The notes: generated from the letters alone by a model not told the origin. Positions 25,239 through 33,746 are shown, counted from the first letter of the stretch. The stretch is DNA of 47,874 bases from Paracoccus shandongensis (GCF_017315735.1 NZ_JAFLRK010000029.1:1-47874); one strand, 5' to 3'. A program made the numbers and translations.

Positions 25239-25257
25239 CCCCTGCCCATTGCAGGGG
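25239..25257 (+). terminator. Short hairpin after the hydratase/dehydrogenase gene
   Basis: CCCCTGC and GCAGGGG pair around a CCATT loop. No T-run follows, so this is at best a weak terminator; the thioesterase gene begins 60 bases later and may still be co-transcribed. Confidence 0.35.
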
Positions 25258-25316
25258 ATCGCCGCGCATGGCAGATGCGCCGGGCCGAAGCCCGTACTGC
25301 CACAAGGACGCCCCGC

Positions 25317-25733
25317 ATGACCTTTCGCCAGACCCGCATTGTCGAGTTCCAGCACTGCGACCCGGCGGGGATCGTCTTTTATCCGCGCTATTTCGAGATG
25401 GTCTCCTCGGTCGTCGAGCGGTTCTTCACCGACGCGCTGGACCACGGCTTTCACCGGATGCACGTGACGCGCCGGATCGGGGTGCCGACGGCGCGGATTG
25501 CGGTGGATTTCCACACCCCCTCGCGGCTGGAGGACCGGCTGGACTTCGCGCTGGCGATCACCCGCATCGGCACCAGTTCGGTGGACTATCGCCTGGCGTG
25601 CACCGGCCCGGACCCCCGCTTCACCGCCACCGGCACGCTGGTCCATTTCGACTTCAACACCGGCCGTTCCGCGCCCTGGACCGACGACCTGCGCGCAGGC
25701 CTGGCCCGGTATCTGGAAACGGAACCCGCCTGA
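25317..25733 (+). CDS. YbgC/4-hydroxybenzoyl-CoA-type thioesterase
   Basis: A 138-residue hotdog thioesterase. The active-site aspartate is D15 in FQHCDPAGIVFYPRYFEM, the hallmark of the 4-hydroxybenzoyl-CoA thioesterase family. ATG 25317 has AAGGACG before it; a long open frame upstream overlaps the previous gene and is a shadow. As last gene of the paaN-transporter cluster it may free CoA from aromatic thioesters, a third thioesterase beside PaaI and PaaY. Substrate not readable from sequence. Confidence 0.9.
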   Translation: MTFRQTRIVEFQHCDPAGIVFYPRYFEMVSSVVERFFTDALDHGFHRMHVTRRIGVPTARIAVDFHTPSRLEDRLDFALAITRIGTSSVDYRLACTGPDPRFTATGTLVHFDFNTGRSAPWTDDLRAGLARYLETEPA

Positions 25734-25786
25734 CAAGCGGTGCACCGGCCCTCGGCCCTGACCCGGGAAAACGGCAGCCACGGCCC

Positions 25787-25816
25787 TTGACTCCATCCAT
25801 GGGCAATCCATATACC
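25787..25816 (+). promoter_or_regulatory. Sigma-70-like promoter of the RHH regulator
   Basis: TTGACT (25787-25792) and TATACC (25811-25816) are 18 bases apart and precede the regulator start by 24 bases. This AT-rich patch contrasts with its surroundings. Confidence 0.5.
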
Positions 25817-25830
25817 ATCCATATGGATGG
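25815..25830. promoter_or_regulatory. 16-bp palindrome at the RHH regulator promoter, probable auto-operator
   Basis: CCATCCATATGGATGG is a perfect 16-bp palindrome that starts at the -10 element and covers the expected transcription start. The half-motif TCCAT recurs just upstream (25792-25796 and 25807-25811). Ribbon-helix-helix proteins often bind such short symmetric sites and repress their own gene, and the first gene downstream is one. Confidence 0.65.
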
Positions 25831-25839
25831 AGAAAACCC

Positions 25840-26256
25840 TTGGCAGAGATACGCCCCCTGCGCGACAGGGTTCCCGACAGCGAGAAGATCACCATCAACC
25901 TGGGCTATGTCGATCTGGGCCGTATCGACCTGCTGGTGCAGGAAGGCTTTTATTCAAACCGCAGCGACTTCATCCGCACGGCGATCCGCAACGGGCTGGA
26001 CAGCCACCGCGACGTGCTGTCCCGGTCGGTCGAACGCCACATGATGGACATGGGCCTGCGCGACTTCACCCGGGCCGAGCTTGAGGCTGCCCGAAAAGCG
26101 GGCGAGGTGCTGCATGTCAAGGTCGTGGGCCTTGTGCGCTTCGACCCGGACGTATCCCCGGAACTGGCGCGGGCCACGATCGGTTCGATCTCGGTCCTGG
26201 GCGCGCTGCAGGCCAGCCCCGAACTTCGCAAGGCCCTGGCCGACCGTATCCTGTAG
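25840..26256 (+). CDS. CopG-type ribbon-helix-helix transcriptional regulator
   Basis: A 138-residue protein with a ribbon-helix-helix domain at about residues 15-55: the strand KITINLGYVDLGRIDLLV and the helices around SNRSDFIRTAIRNGLDSH. The rest has a beta-rich segment (VLHVKVVGLVRFDP) that may bind a ligand or mediate tetramers. The only in-frame start that keeps the domain is TTG 25840, preceded by GGAG; ATG codons nearby are in other frames. The next gene, 21 bases on, encodes a PHB-depolymerase-family esterase, so the regulator probably controls that operon and itself through the palindrome at 25815. Confidence 0.88.
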   Translation: MAEIRPLRDRVPDSEKITINLGYVDLGRIDLLVQEGFYSNRSDFIRTAIRNGLDSHRDVLSRSVERHMMDMGLRDFTRAELEAARKAGEVLHVKVVGLVRFDPDVSPELARATIGSISVLGALQASPELRKALADRIL

Positions 26257-26277
26257 CCCCTGAAAGGGACATGAACC

Positions 26278-27303
26278 ATGAAGACCTTCAACGTCGGCGC
26301 CCTGCGCCAGGCGATGGGAGAGCTTCGCCTTGACGGCGCAAGCGACCTGGTGCAGCGCACCCTGGCCCGGCACGGGTTGAGCCTTGCCGGACAGCCCACG
26401 GGCTTTCAGCCGCCCTTTGCCGCCCCGGCAGCCGATCCCGTGCCGCCGGGGGCCAGCGTCGCCTCTGGCCGCTTTTCCTGCGCGGCGGGCAGCCGGGATT
26501 ACCTGGCCTATGCGCCCGCCTCGGCAGGCAAGGGCATCCGGGGCATGGTCGTCATGCTGCATGGCTGCACGCAGGATCCGGCCGATTTCGCGCGCGGCAC
26601 GGGCATGAACGCCCTGGCCGAGGAACACGGGCTGGTCGTCCTTTATCCCCACCAGTCGCGGGGCGAGAACGCGCAGTCCTGCTGGAACTGGTTCAGCGCC
26701 GGCGACCAGCGCCGCGGCCGGGGAGAGCCCGAGATCCTGGCCCGGATGACCCTGGACCTGGCTTCCCGCCACGACGTGCCGCGGGGCCGGATCTTCGTGG
26801 CGGGCCTGTCGGCGGGCGCGGCCATGGCGGTGATCCTGGGCCAGACCCATCCCGATGTCTTCGCCGCCGTGGGCGCCCATTCCGGCCTGCCCTTCGGCGC
26901 GGCCCGCGACGTGCCCTCGGCCTTTACGGCGATGAACGGCCAAGGGGCCGAACCCCCGACGCGCGCCCATGCCGTGCCCACCCCCACCATCGTCTTTCAC
27001 GGCAGCGCCGACCGCACCGTGCACCCCCTGAATGGCGACCGCATCGCCCAGGCCACGCTGGCCGCCGGGCCCGTCCAGACGATGCTGGACCGCCGGACAG
27101 GCACGACGGGCACGCGGCGCTTCACGCGCGAGACGACCAGCCTACCCGATGGCCGCGTCCTTCTGGACCACTGGCGCATCGACGGCCTGGGCCATGCCTG
27201 GTCCGGCGGCAAGCCCGGCGGTTCCTACATCGACCCGCAAGGCCCCGATGCCAGCGCCGAGATGCTGCGCTTCTTCCTGGCCCAGGGGCAGGCCAAGGGC
27301 TGA
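26278..27303 (+). CDS. PHB-depolymerase-family esterase
   Basis: A 341-residue alpha/beta hydrolase of the type 1 short-chain poly(3-hydroxybutyrate) depolymerase family. The catalytic triad is readable: S178 in GLSAG, D245 in HGSADRTVHP and H306 in GLGHAWSGG; the oxyanion motif is LHGCTQ at 94-99. No clear signal peptide is present, so it is probably cytoplasmic, where it could act on native polymer granules, oligomers or other esters such as aromatic esters. AAAGGGAC precedes the ATG. It is cotranscribed with the RHH regulator. True polymer activity cannot be told from sequence. Confidence 0.9.
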   Translation: MKTFNVGALRQAMGELRLDGASDLVQRTLARHGLSLAGQPTGFQPPFAAPAADPVPPGASVASGRFSCAAGSRDYLAYAPASAGKGIRGMVVMLHGCTQDPADFARGTGMNALAEEHGLVVLYPHQSRGENAQSCWNWFSAGDQRRGRGEPEILARMTLDLASRHDVPRGRIFVAGLSAGAAMAVILGQTHPDVFAAVGAHSGLPFGAARDVPSAFTAMNGQGAEPPTRAHAVPTPTIVFHGSADRTVHPLNGDRIAQATLAAGPVQTMLDRRTGTTGTRRFTRETTSLPDGRVLLDHWRIDGLGHAWSGGKPGGSYIDPQGPDASAEMLRFFLAQGQAKG

Positions 27304-27330
27304 AAGGCAGCCGGTCCCGGTCCCGGGGCC

Positions 27331-27355
27331 GGAACCAGTTCCGCCCGGCGCAGTT
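27331..27355 (+). promoter_or_regulatory. EcfG-type stress promoter for the second alcohol dehydrogenase
   Basis: GGAAC (27331-27335), 16 bases, then AGTT (27352-27355), ending 30 bases before the GTG start. The first base of the -10 differs from CGTT. A GC hairpin (27313-27336, arms GGT-CCGG and CCGG-ACC) ends at the -35 and may terminate the esterase transcript. Confidence 0.5.
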
Positions 27356-27385
27356 GCACAACAGGTCTGCAAGGAGGGATCGACC

Positions 27386-28537
27386 GTGCTCGCTGCCGAT
27401 TACAGGGGACCGCACCGCGTGCGGGCCAGTTCCAAGCCCGAACCCGTCATCCGGCACCCGCGCGACGCCATCGTGCGCGTCACCCGGTCCTGCGTCTGCG
27501 GATCGGACCTGCATCTTTACCACGGCCTTGTGCCCGACACCCGGATCGGCATGACCTTCGGCCACGAATTCTGCGGCATCGTCGAGGAGGTGGGCGCCGA
27601 GGTCACGAACCTGAAACCCGGCGATCACGTCCTGGTGCCCTTCAACATCGCCTGCGGGCAATGCCATTTCTGCAAGCAGGGCCTGTTCGGCAACTGCCAC
27701 GAATCCAATCCCCAGGCCACGGCCGTGGGCGGCATCTTCGGCTATTCGCACACGGCGGGGGGCTATGACGGCGGGCAGGCGGAATATGTGCGCGTGCCCT
27801 ATGCCGACGTGGGGCCGACCCTCATCCCCGACTGGATGGATCCCGACGACGCGGTGATGCTGACCGACGTGGTGCCCACCGGCTATCAGGCGGCGGAAAT
27901 GGGGGGCATCCAGATGGGCGACACCGTTGTCGTCTTCGGCGCGGGGCCCGTGGGCATCATGGCCGCGCGCTGCGCCTGGCTGTTCGGCGCGGGCCGGGTC
28001 ATCGTGATCGACCACCTGGATTACCGGCTGGACTTCGCCCGCCGCTACGCCCCGGCCGAGGTTTACAACTTCCAGGCCATCGACGACATGGCGGTCTTCA
28101 TCAAGAAGCAGACCGACGGCCTGGGCGCGGATGTCTGCATCGACGCCGTGGGCGGGGACGCCTCGGGCAGTGGGGTCCGCACGGTCCTGGGCAAGAAGAT
28201 GAAGCTGGAGGCCGGATCGGCCATCGCGCTGCATTGGGCGATCAATTCCGTCAAGAAAGGCGGGGTCGTGTCCATCGTGGGCGTCTATGGCCCCACCGGC
28301 AACATGATCCCCATCGGCAATGTCCTGAACAAGGGCATCACGATCCGCGCCAACCAGGCATCGGTGAAACGGCTGCTGCCGCGCCTGATCGAACACGTCC
28401 GCGAAGGCCGCATCGACCCCAAGGCGCTGATCACCCACCGGATCCCGCTGGAAGAAATTTCCGACGCCTATCATATGTTTTCCGCCAAGCTTGACGACTG
28501 CATCAAGCCGGTTCTCTACCCCAACGGCGGACGCTAG
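27386..28537 (+). CDS. Zinc-dependent alcohol dehydrogenase, formaldehyde-dehydrogenase-like
   Basis: A 383-residue medium-chain dehydrogenase of the group close to glutathione-independent formaldehyde dehydrogenase. The catalytic zinc site uses C38 in CVCGSDLH and H60-E61 in FGHEF; the structural zinc cysteines are C90, C93, C96 and C104. The NAD fold has FGAGPVGIMAA. The start is a GTG with a perfect AAGGAGGG ribosome site 7 bases ahead; the frame upstream overlaps the esterase and is a shadow. A hypothetical gene follows after 12 bases and is likely cotranscribed. An EcfG-like promoter sits just before. A role in detoxifying aldehydes under stress is plausible but inferred. Confidence 0.93.
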   Translation: MLAADYRGPHRVRASSKPEPVIRHPRDAIVRVTRSCVCGSDLHLYHGLVPDTRIGMTFGHEFCGIVEEVGAEVTNLKPGDHVLVPFNIACGQCHFCKQGLFGNCHESNPQATAVGGIFGYSHTAGGYDGGQAEYVRVPYADVGPTLIPDWMDPDDAVMLTDVVPTGYQAAEMGGIQMGDTVVVFGAGPVGIMAARCAWLFGAGRVIVIDHLDYRLDFARRYAPAEVYNFQAIDDMAVFIKKQTDGLGADVCIDAVGGDASGSGVRTVLGKKMKLEAGSAIALHWAINSVKKGGVVSIVGVYGPTGNMIPIGNVLNKGITIRANQASVKRLLPRLIEHVREGRIDPKALITHRIPLEEISDAYHMFSAKLDDCIKPVLYPNGGR

Positions 28538-28549
28538 GAGGACACGCAC

Positions 28550-29083
28550 ATGGCGCAGAAATCGCGGCAGATGATCGACCCGGCCGAGGTGAACGGATGG
28601 GGCGTGGACGCCGATCCCCGCAACGATCCGACCTATCCCATGCGCAACCGCGCGGGCGACACCAAGGGAGGCATGGACTGGGACCGCCCGCCCCTGCAAC
28701 GGGCCGATATCGAGGTGCTTCGGTCGATGGAATACAACCGCCGCCCTGCCGTCTTCGGCACCTCGTCGGCGCCCTCGGGGATCAGCGGCATGGTGCGGCG
28801 CGCGGCCTTCGGCTACAGCGAATCCGACTGGCGGCACTGGCTGATGCTGCTGGGGGCCGACCGGATCAACATGGTGGAAGGCATCGTCGAGGATCTGTCC
28901 CGCGGCCATGTCCCGAACCTGCCCGCCGAGATGGGCATGGGCGCCGAATGGCGCCACAACCGCGACGGGCTGGTCCGCAAGCTGGCCATCGGCGCGGGGG
29001 TCGTCGTGGTGGCGGCGGCGCTGTGGGGCCGCAAGGACCACCACCGCAGCCACGCGCGCAGGCCCCTGCGGCGGCTGCGGTAA
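28550..29083 (+). CDS. Hypothetical protein with a C-terminal membrane segment
   Basis: A 177-residue protein not assigned to a family. The first 60 residues are polar (DADPRNDPTYPMRNRAGDTKGG), the middle has a tryptophan-rich helical stretch (SDWRHWLMLLGADRINMVEGIVEDL), and residues 145-160 (KLAIGAGVVVVAAALWG) could span the membrane, followed by a strongly basic HHRSHARRPLRRLR tail. AGGAGGACACGCAC gives a strong ribosome site. It follows the alcohol dehydrogenase by 12 bases, so it shares the EcfG-like promoter, and ends at a good terminator. No function can be assigned. Confidence 0.8.
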   Translation: MAQKSRQMIDPAEVNGWGVDADPRNDPTYPMRNRAGDTKGGMDWDRPPLQRADIEVLRSMEYNRRPAVFGTSSAPSGISGMVRRAAFGYSESDWRHWLMLLGADRINMVEGIVEDLSRGHVPNLPAEMGMGAEWRHNRDGLVRKLAIGAGVVVVAAALWGRKDHHRSHARRPLRRLR

Positions 29084-29105
29084 GGGCCAGCCGAAGCGGA
29101 CGGAC

Positions 29106-29137
29106 AGGCCGGGGCCCGTGCTGGCACCGGCCTTTTT
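29106..29137 (+). terminator. Rho-independent terminator after the dehydrogenase operon
   Basis: AGGCCGG (29106-29112) pairs with CCGGCCT (29127-29133), extended by GCC/GGC inside, and is followed by five T residues in all. This is the clearest intrinsic terminator in the window. Confidence 0.85.
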
Positions 29138-29188
29138 CCGTGCGTCCCGCCCCGATTCCCCCTTTCGCCGTTTCCTGCCGCGACCGCT

Positions 29189-29213
29189 GGAACATCGCGC
29201 CAGCCCAGTGGTT
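29189..29213 (+). promoter_or_regulatory. EcfG-type stress promoter for the M42 peptidase
   Basis: GGAAC (29189-29193), 16 bases, GGTT (29210-29213), ending 27 bases before the ATG of the M42 peptidase. It lies between a strong terminator and the gene, so it is the natural promoter position. Confidence 0.6.
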
Positions 29214-29239
29214 CGGTCGGCCAAAGAAAGGTGTTTTCC

Positions 29240-30307
29240 ATGGATGAACAGGCACTTGATTTCCTGAAGGCCATCATCGCGGCCCCCTCGCCCAGCGGCT
29301 TTGAACAGCCGGTCGCCTGGCTTTTCCGCGACTATGTACAGCCCGCAGCCCACAAGGTCACGACCGACATCATGGGCAATGTCAGCGCCGTCATCAACCC
29401 GGATGCGCCGGTGCGCTTCATGTATGCCGGCCACATGGACGAGGTGGGCTTCATCGTCCACCACATCGACGAAAACGGGTTCCTGTTCTTCAACACCATC
29501 GGCGGCACCGATGTCGCGACCGAGATCGGCCAGCGCGTCCAGGTCCACGGGCACGAAACCGTGCCGGGCGTGGTCGGGCGCAAGGCGATCCAGACCTTCA
29601 AGGCCAAGGACAGCAACGAGACGCCGACGCTGAAGGATCTGTGGATCGACATCGGCGCCTCGTCCCGGGCAGAGGCCGAGAAGGTCGTCCATGTCGGCAG
29701 TCCCGTGACCCTTGATGCCGGATTCGCGACCCTCAGCGGCCAGTTGGCCGTGGGCCGGGCCTTCGACAACAAGGTGGGCCTGCTGATCGGCGCGCAGCTG
29801 GTGCATCGCCTGGCCCGGGACGGCGGGCTGCACCCCGAGGTCGGGTTCCACATCCTGGGCACCGTGCAAGAGGAGATCGGATCGCGCGGGGCCAAGACGG
29901 CGGGGTTCAACATTGCGCCCCGCACCGCGCTGGCCGTCGACATGGGGGTGGCGATGGACTATCCGCGCGCCCGTCCCGAGGATCAGGGCAGGCTGGACCT
30001 GGGCCGCGGCCCGGGCATCCTGCAGGGGGCCAACACCAACCCGGTGGTGTTCGACCTGCTGGTCGCGGCCGCCGAGGAAAAGGGCATCCCCTGGCAGCAC
30101 CAGGCCTCGGGCGGCACAAGCCCCACGGATGCCCGCGTGATCCAGGAACTGCAGGGCGGCGTCGCCACCGGCCTGATCTCGGTGCCGCTGCGCTACATGC
30201 ACACCCCGTCCGAGGTGGTCTGCCTTGACGACATCCAGGCGACCATCGACCTGGTCCACGAATACTGCCTGCGCCTGCGCCCCGATACGGATTTCACGCC
30301 GATGTAG
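29240..30307 (+). CDS. M42-family metallo-aminopeptidase (tetrahedral aminopeptidase type)
   Basis: A 355-residue cytoplasmic peptidase of the M42 family, usually dodecameric and active on short peptides. Metal and catalytic residues are present: H65 in AGHMDE, D176 in RAFDNKVG, catalytic E211 and ligand E212 in VQEEIG, D234 in AVDMG, and H321 in RYMHTPSE. ATG 29240 was preferred over a GTG three codons earlier because AAAGGTG is then well placed. Single-gene unit behind an EcfG-like promoter, convergent with the Mfd-like gene across three hairpins. Some M42 members act as glucanases or deblocking enzymes, so the substrate is open. Confidence 0.93.
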   Translation: MDEQALDFLKAIIAAPSPSGFEQPVAWLFRDYVQPAAHKVTTDIMGNVSAVINPDAPVRFMYAGHMDEVGFIVHHIDENGFLFFNTIGGTDVATEIGQRVQVHGHETVPGVVGRKAIQTFKAKDSNETPTLKDLWIDIGASSRAEAEKVVHVGSPVTLDAGFATLSGQLAVGRAFDNKVGLLIGAQLVHRLARDGGLHPEVGFHILGTVQEEIGSRGAKTAGFNIAPRTALAVDMGVAMDYPRARPEDQGRLDLGRGPGILQGANTNPVVFDLLVAAAEEKGIPWQHQASGGTSPTDARVIQELQGGVATGLISVPLRYMHTPSEVVCLDDIQATIDLVHEYCLRLRPDTDFTPM

Positions 30308-30355
30308 GAAAGGTACCGGGGCGGATCGGCATTTACACATGCGCCGCGTCCGCTT

Positions 30356-30451
30356 TGGCGAAGGCCATCGCCTTCGCCATGCGATGCCCTATTCACCAGA
30401 ACCACCGGGCCCAAAAGGCCCGGCCAGCGCCCGGCCCGAGGCGGGCGCTGG
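30356..30451. terminator. Three consecutive hairpins between convergent genes
   Basis: Hairpin 1 (30356-30379) is TGGCGAAGGC with its reverse around CATC. Hairpin 2 (30405-30423) is CCGGGCC and GGCCCGG around CAAAA. Hairpin 3 (30424-30451) is CCAGCGCCCG and CGGGCGCTGG around 8 bases. All stems are perfect. They fill the space between the M42 peptidase and the Mfd-like gene and would stop transcription from both sides. Confidence 0.65.
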
Positions 30452-30467
30452 CGTAGCGTCCCCCCTG

Positions 30468-33400
30468 TCAGGCCATGCGTTCCAGCAGGTCCGCCGCCAC
30501 CTCCAGCCGGTCCTCGGGGCCGGTGTGGCGCAGCACCAGGCGCATGTCCTGCCAGGACAGCCCTTCGCAGCCTGACAGTTGCGCGGCATAGTCCTCGATC
30601 CGCACCCCGTCGCGCAGGTCCAGCGCCACCCCCTCGGGGCCCATGCTCAGCGCCGCCACCCCCAGGCTTGCGGCCAGGGCGCGCAGTTCGGCGGCGCGCA
30701 ACAGCGTCTCGACCGGCGGCGGGGGCGGGCCGAAGCGGTCCGCGATCTCGTCGGCCAGGCGCGCCACATCGTCGGACCGCGCGGCGCGGGCGATGCGGTG
30801 ATACAGGTCGATGCGGGTTTCGGGTTCGGGGATATAGTCGGCGGGGATATGGCCGGGTTCGCCCGGAACCTGGGGCGGCGGCGGGGCGTCGGCCTCGCCC
30901 TTGGCGCGGCGCAGGGCCTGCGCCAGCATCTCCTGGTAAAGGCCAAGGCCGACGCGCTGGACATGGCCCGCCTGCTTGTCGCCCAGAAGGTCGCCCGCCC
31001 CGCGCCGGTCCAGGTCGGCGGCGCTGATCGCCATGCCCGCCCCCAGCCGGTCCATGGCCTGCAGGGTGCCAAGCCGCTTTTGCGCGTCAGGGGCCAGATC
31101 CTCGCCCGGGGCGGTCAGCAGATGGCAATAGGCCTGCGCGGCCCCGCGCCCGACCCGCCCGCGAAGCTGGTGCAACTGCGCCAGCCCGAACAGCGCGGGA
31201 CGCAGGACCACCATGGTGTTGGCCCGCGCCACGTCCAGCCCGCTTTCGATGATGGCGGTCGCCAGCAGCACGTCGCCCTCGCCCCGGGCAAAGCCCACCA
31301 TGGTCGCGTCGATGTCGCGCGCGGGCAGGTCGCCATGGGCGATGCGGATCGCCAGGTCGGGCAGCAGGCGTTCCAGGCGTTCAGCCACGGGGGCGATATC
31401 CTCGACGCGCGGGACGACCACGAAGCTTTGCCCGCCGCGCCGCTTTTCGCGCAGAAGCGCCTGGCGCAGGGTGGCGTCGTCCGCGTCCGCGATCAGGGTG
31501 CGGATGGCGCGGCGGCGGGCCGGGGGCGTGGTCAGATAGCTGAGATCCTGCAACCCCACCAGCGCGGCCTGAAGGGTGCGGGGGATGGGGGTCGCGCTCA
31601 TCGACAGGACGTGCAGGCCCTGGCCCAGGTCGCGCAGCTTCTGCTTCTGGGCCGCGCCGAACCGCTGCTCCTCGTCGATGACCAACAGGCCCAGATCCTG
31701 GAAGTGGACGCCCTTGCCCAGCAGGGCATGGGTGCCCACGGCGATGCGGATGGACCCGTCGGCAAGGCCCGCGCGCACCGTGGCGGCGGGCTTGCCCGTG
31801 ACCAGACGCGACAGGTGCCCGACGCTGATCCCCAGGGAGGCGAAGCGGCGGCGGAAGGTCTCAAAATGCTGGCGGGCCAGGACCGTGGTGGGCGCGCAGA
31901 CGGCCACTTGGCGCCCGGCCAATGCGGCGGCGGCTGCGGCGCGCAGGGCGATCTCGGTCTTGCCAAAGCCCACGTCGCCGATCACCAGCCGGTCCATGGG
32001 CCGCCCGGATGCCATGTCGGCCAGCACCGCGCGCACCGCCTGGTCCTGGTCGGGCGTCGGCTGAAAGGGAAAGCGCGCGATGAACCGTTCGTAATCGCGC
32101 GCGGGCGGCACCAGTTTCGGCGCGGTCGCCGCATCCCGCGCGCGGGTCAGCCGCACCAGGTGATCGGCCAGGTGGGCCAGCGCCTCGGCGGTGGCCGCGC
32201 GGCGCTTGGGCCAGGCCACCCCGCCCAGCCGGTCCAGCGTCACGCCCGCATCCGTCGTGCCATAGCGCCAGATGCGGCCCGCGTCATGGGTGGGGACCAT
32301 CAGCCGCTGGTCGCCCGCGAAGGTCAGGCGGATCGCCTCGGGGCCGGGGTTGGCGGGATCCAGCGCCTCCAGCCCGTCCAGGCGGGCCAGGCCGTGATCC
32401 TCATGCACCACGATGTCGCCCAAGGCAAAGCCGATCGGGGGCAAAAGGGGCTGCACCGGCGCATGGCGGCTGCCCCCCGGGGCCGCACGGCTGCCCAGCA
32501 GATCCTGCGCCGTGACAAGGACCACATCTTCGGTGACGGCCCCCTGCCCCCCATCGGCCACCAGCACCGCGCGGTCATGGGCTGCGCAGCCCGCCCAGTC
32601 GGGGGCGGCTTCGGGCGGTTGCCCGCCCGCCTGCGCCACCATGCGGGTGATGCGCGCCTGTTCCACCGTGGATCCGGCGACAAAGACCACCCGCCGCCCG
32701 GCCACCGCATCGCTGGCCAGGAACTGCGCCAGCCGGGCGCGCGGCCGGGCGGCGGCGGCGAAGGCGGGGACCGGGCTCCATTCCGGTTGCGGCAAAGGGT
32801 CGATGCGGGACGCGAGATCCGCCCATTCCCCCGCCCCCAGATAGAGGGCATCCACCGGCAGCGGATAGGCGCCGTCATCCTCGGCCTCGGCGCGCGCTTC
32901 CTCCAGCCGGGCAAGGCGGCGGGGGGCGGCCTCCAGCGTTTCGGGCAGGGCGGTGATGCGGGCGCCCGCCATGTGGTCGGGCAGGATCGTCAGGGCGTCC
33001 CAGGCCTTGGGCAGCCGGTGTTCGGCGCCCCGGTCCCAGGGTTCCTCGGCGGGGGGCAGCTCGGTGACGGGGACGATCTCCAGCGCCTCGATCTCTCCGG
33101 TGGACCGCTGGGTGGCGGGATCGAAGCAACGCAGGGCGGTCACCACCCCCTCGTCCATCTCGATCCGGCAAGGCTGGCCGTTCCCGCCCACGAAGACCTC
33201 GACGGTGGTGCCGCGGATGGCGATCTCTCCGGGTTCGTCCACGCGGTCGTCGGCGTCATAGCCGCCCTCGCGGGCGAAGGTTTCCAGCGCCTCCACGTCC
33301 AGCGGCTGGCCCATCTGCACCGGAAAGCTGCGCAGGGCCCCCTGCGGCGGCAGGCGCTGCATCAGCACGGCAAGCGGCGTGACCAGGATGTCGCCCGGGC

Positions 33401-33653
33401 GCGCATCCCGCAACTGGTGCAGCACGGCCATGCGGCGGCCCATGGCGTCGGGCGTGGGCGAGGCGCTGTCGAAGGGCAGGCAGTCCCAGGGCGGCAGGAA
33501 CAGCACCCGCCGCCCGGGCAGCGCCCCGCGCAGAAAGGCGGCCAGGGCCTCGCCGCTGCGTTCGTCGCGCGTGACGTGCAGGATCCGGTCGTCGGGGCCG
33601 AGGCCGCGCAGAAGGGCCAGCGCCTCGACGCAAGCGGGGGTGGGGTCGGGCAT
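30468..33653 (-). CDS. Divergent transcription-repair coupling factor (Mfd-like helicase)
   Basis: A 1061-residue protein with the Mfd domain order but shorter than the roughly 1150 residues usual for Mfd. The N-terminal UvrB-like part has FLPPWDCLPFDSASP (52-66). The RNA-polymerase-interacting domain spans about 409-465 (GDIVVHEDHGLARLDGLE). The RecG-like motor has Walker A GDVGFGKT (559-566), DEEQ (660-663), SATPIPRTL and the HQLRGRVGRG motif. The C-terminal TRCF domain is present. Several positions normally fixed in alphaproteobacterial Mfd differ (HGDLPARDID for HGQM, VVLRPALFG for the usual HRAD-FG). It may be a second, specialised copy; the chromosome's main mfd could lie elsewhere. ATG 33653 follows AGAGGTG. 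Confidence 0.85.
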   Translation of the reverse strand: MPDPTPACVEALALLRGLGPDDRILHVTRDERSGEALAAFLRGALPGRRVLFLPPWDCLPFDSASPTPDAMGRRMAVLHQLRDARPGDILVTPLAVLMQRLPPQGALRSFPVQMGQPLDVEALETFAREGGYDADDRVDEPGEIAIRGTTVEVFVGGNGQPCRIEMDEGVVTALRCFDPATQRSTGEIEALEIVPVTELPPAEEPWDRGAEHRLPKAWDALTILPDHMAGARITALPETLEAAPRRLARLEEARAEAEDDGAYPLPVDALYLGAGEWADLASRIDPLPQPEWSPVPAFAAAARPRARLAQFLASDAVAGRRVVFVAGSTVEQARITRMVAQAGGQPPEAAPDWAGCAAHDRAVLVADGGQGAVTEDVVLVTAQDLLGSRAAPGGSRHAPVQPLLPPIGFALGDIVVHEDHGLARLDGLEALDPANPGPEAIRLTFAGDQRLMVPTHDAGRIWRYGTTDAGVTLDRLGGVAWPKRRAATAEALAHLADHLVRLTRARDAATAPKLVPPARDYERFIARFPFQPTPDQDQAVRAVLADMASGRPMDRLVIGDVGFGKTEIALRAAAAAALAGRQVAVCAPTTVLARQHFETFRRRFASLGISVGHLSRLVTGKPAATVRAGLADGSIRIAVGTHALLGKGVHFQDLGLLVIDEEQRFGAAQKQKLRDLGQGLHVLSMSATPIPRTLQAALVGLQDLSYLTTPPARRRAIRTLIADADDATLRQALLREKRRGGQSFVVVPRVEDIAPVAERLERLLPDLAIRIAHGDLPARDIDATMVGFARGEGDVLLATAIIESGLDVARANTMVVLRPALFGLAQLHQLRGRVGRGAAQAYCHLLTAPGEDLAPDAQKRLGTLQAMDRLGAGMAISAADLDRRGAGDLLGDKQAGHVQRVGLGLYQEMLAQALRRAKGEADAPPPPQVPGEPGHIPADYIPEPETRIDLYHRIARAARSDDVARLADEIADRFGPPPPPVETLLRAAELRALAASLGVAALSMGPEGVALDLRDGVRIEDYAAQLSGCEGLSWQDMRLVLRHTGPEDRLEVAADLLERMA

Positions 33654-33746
33654 GGAACACCTCTGATCGTCGCTTCGGTCAGGGGATCTGCCCGGCTTGC
33701 CTTTAGAAATCCGGCCGCCGGGGATCGGTTCCAGGGGGGTGCGGAC

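Noticed and set aside
33728..33732. GTTCC upstream of the mfd-like gene as a reverse EcfG -35
   Set aside because: No AACN is found at the required 16-17 base distance.
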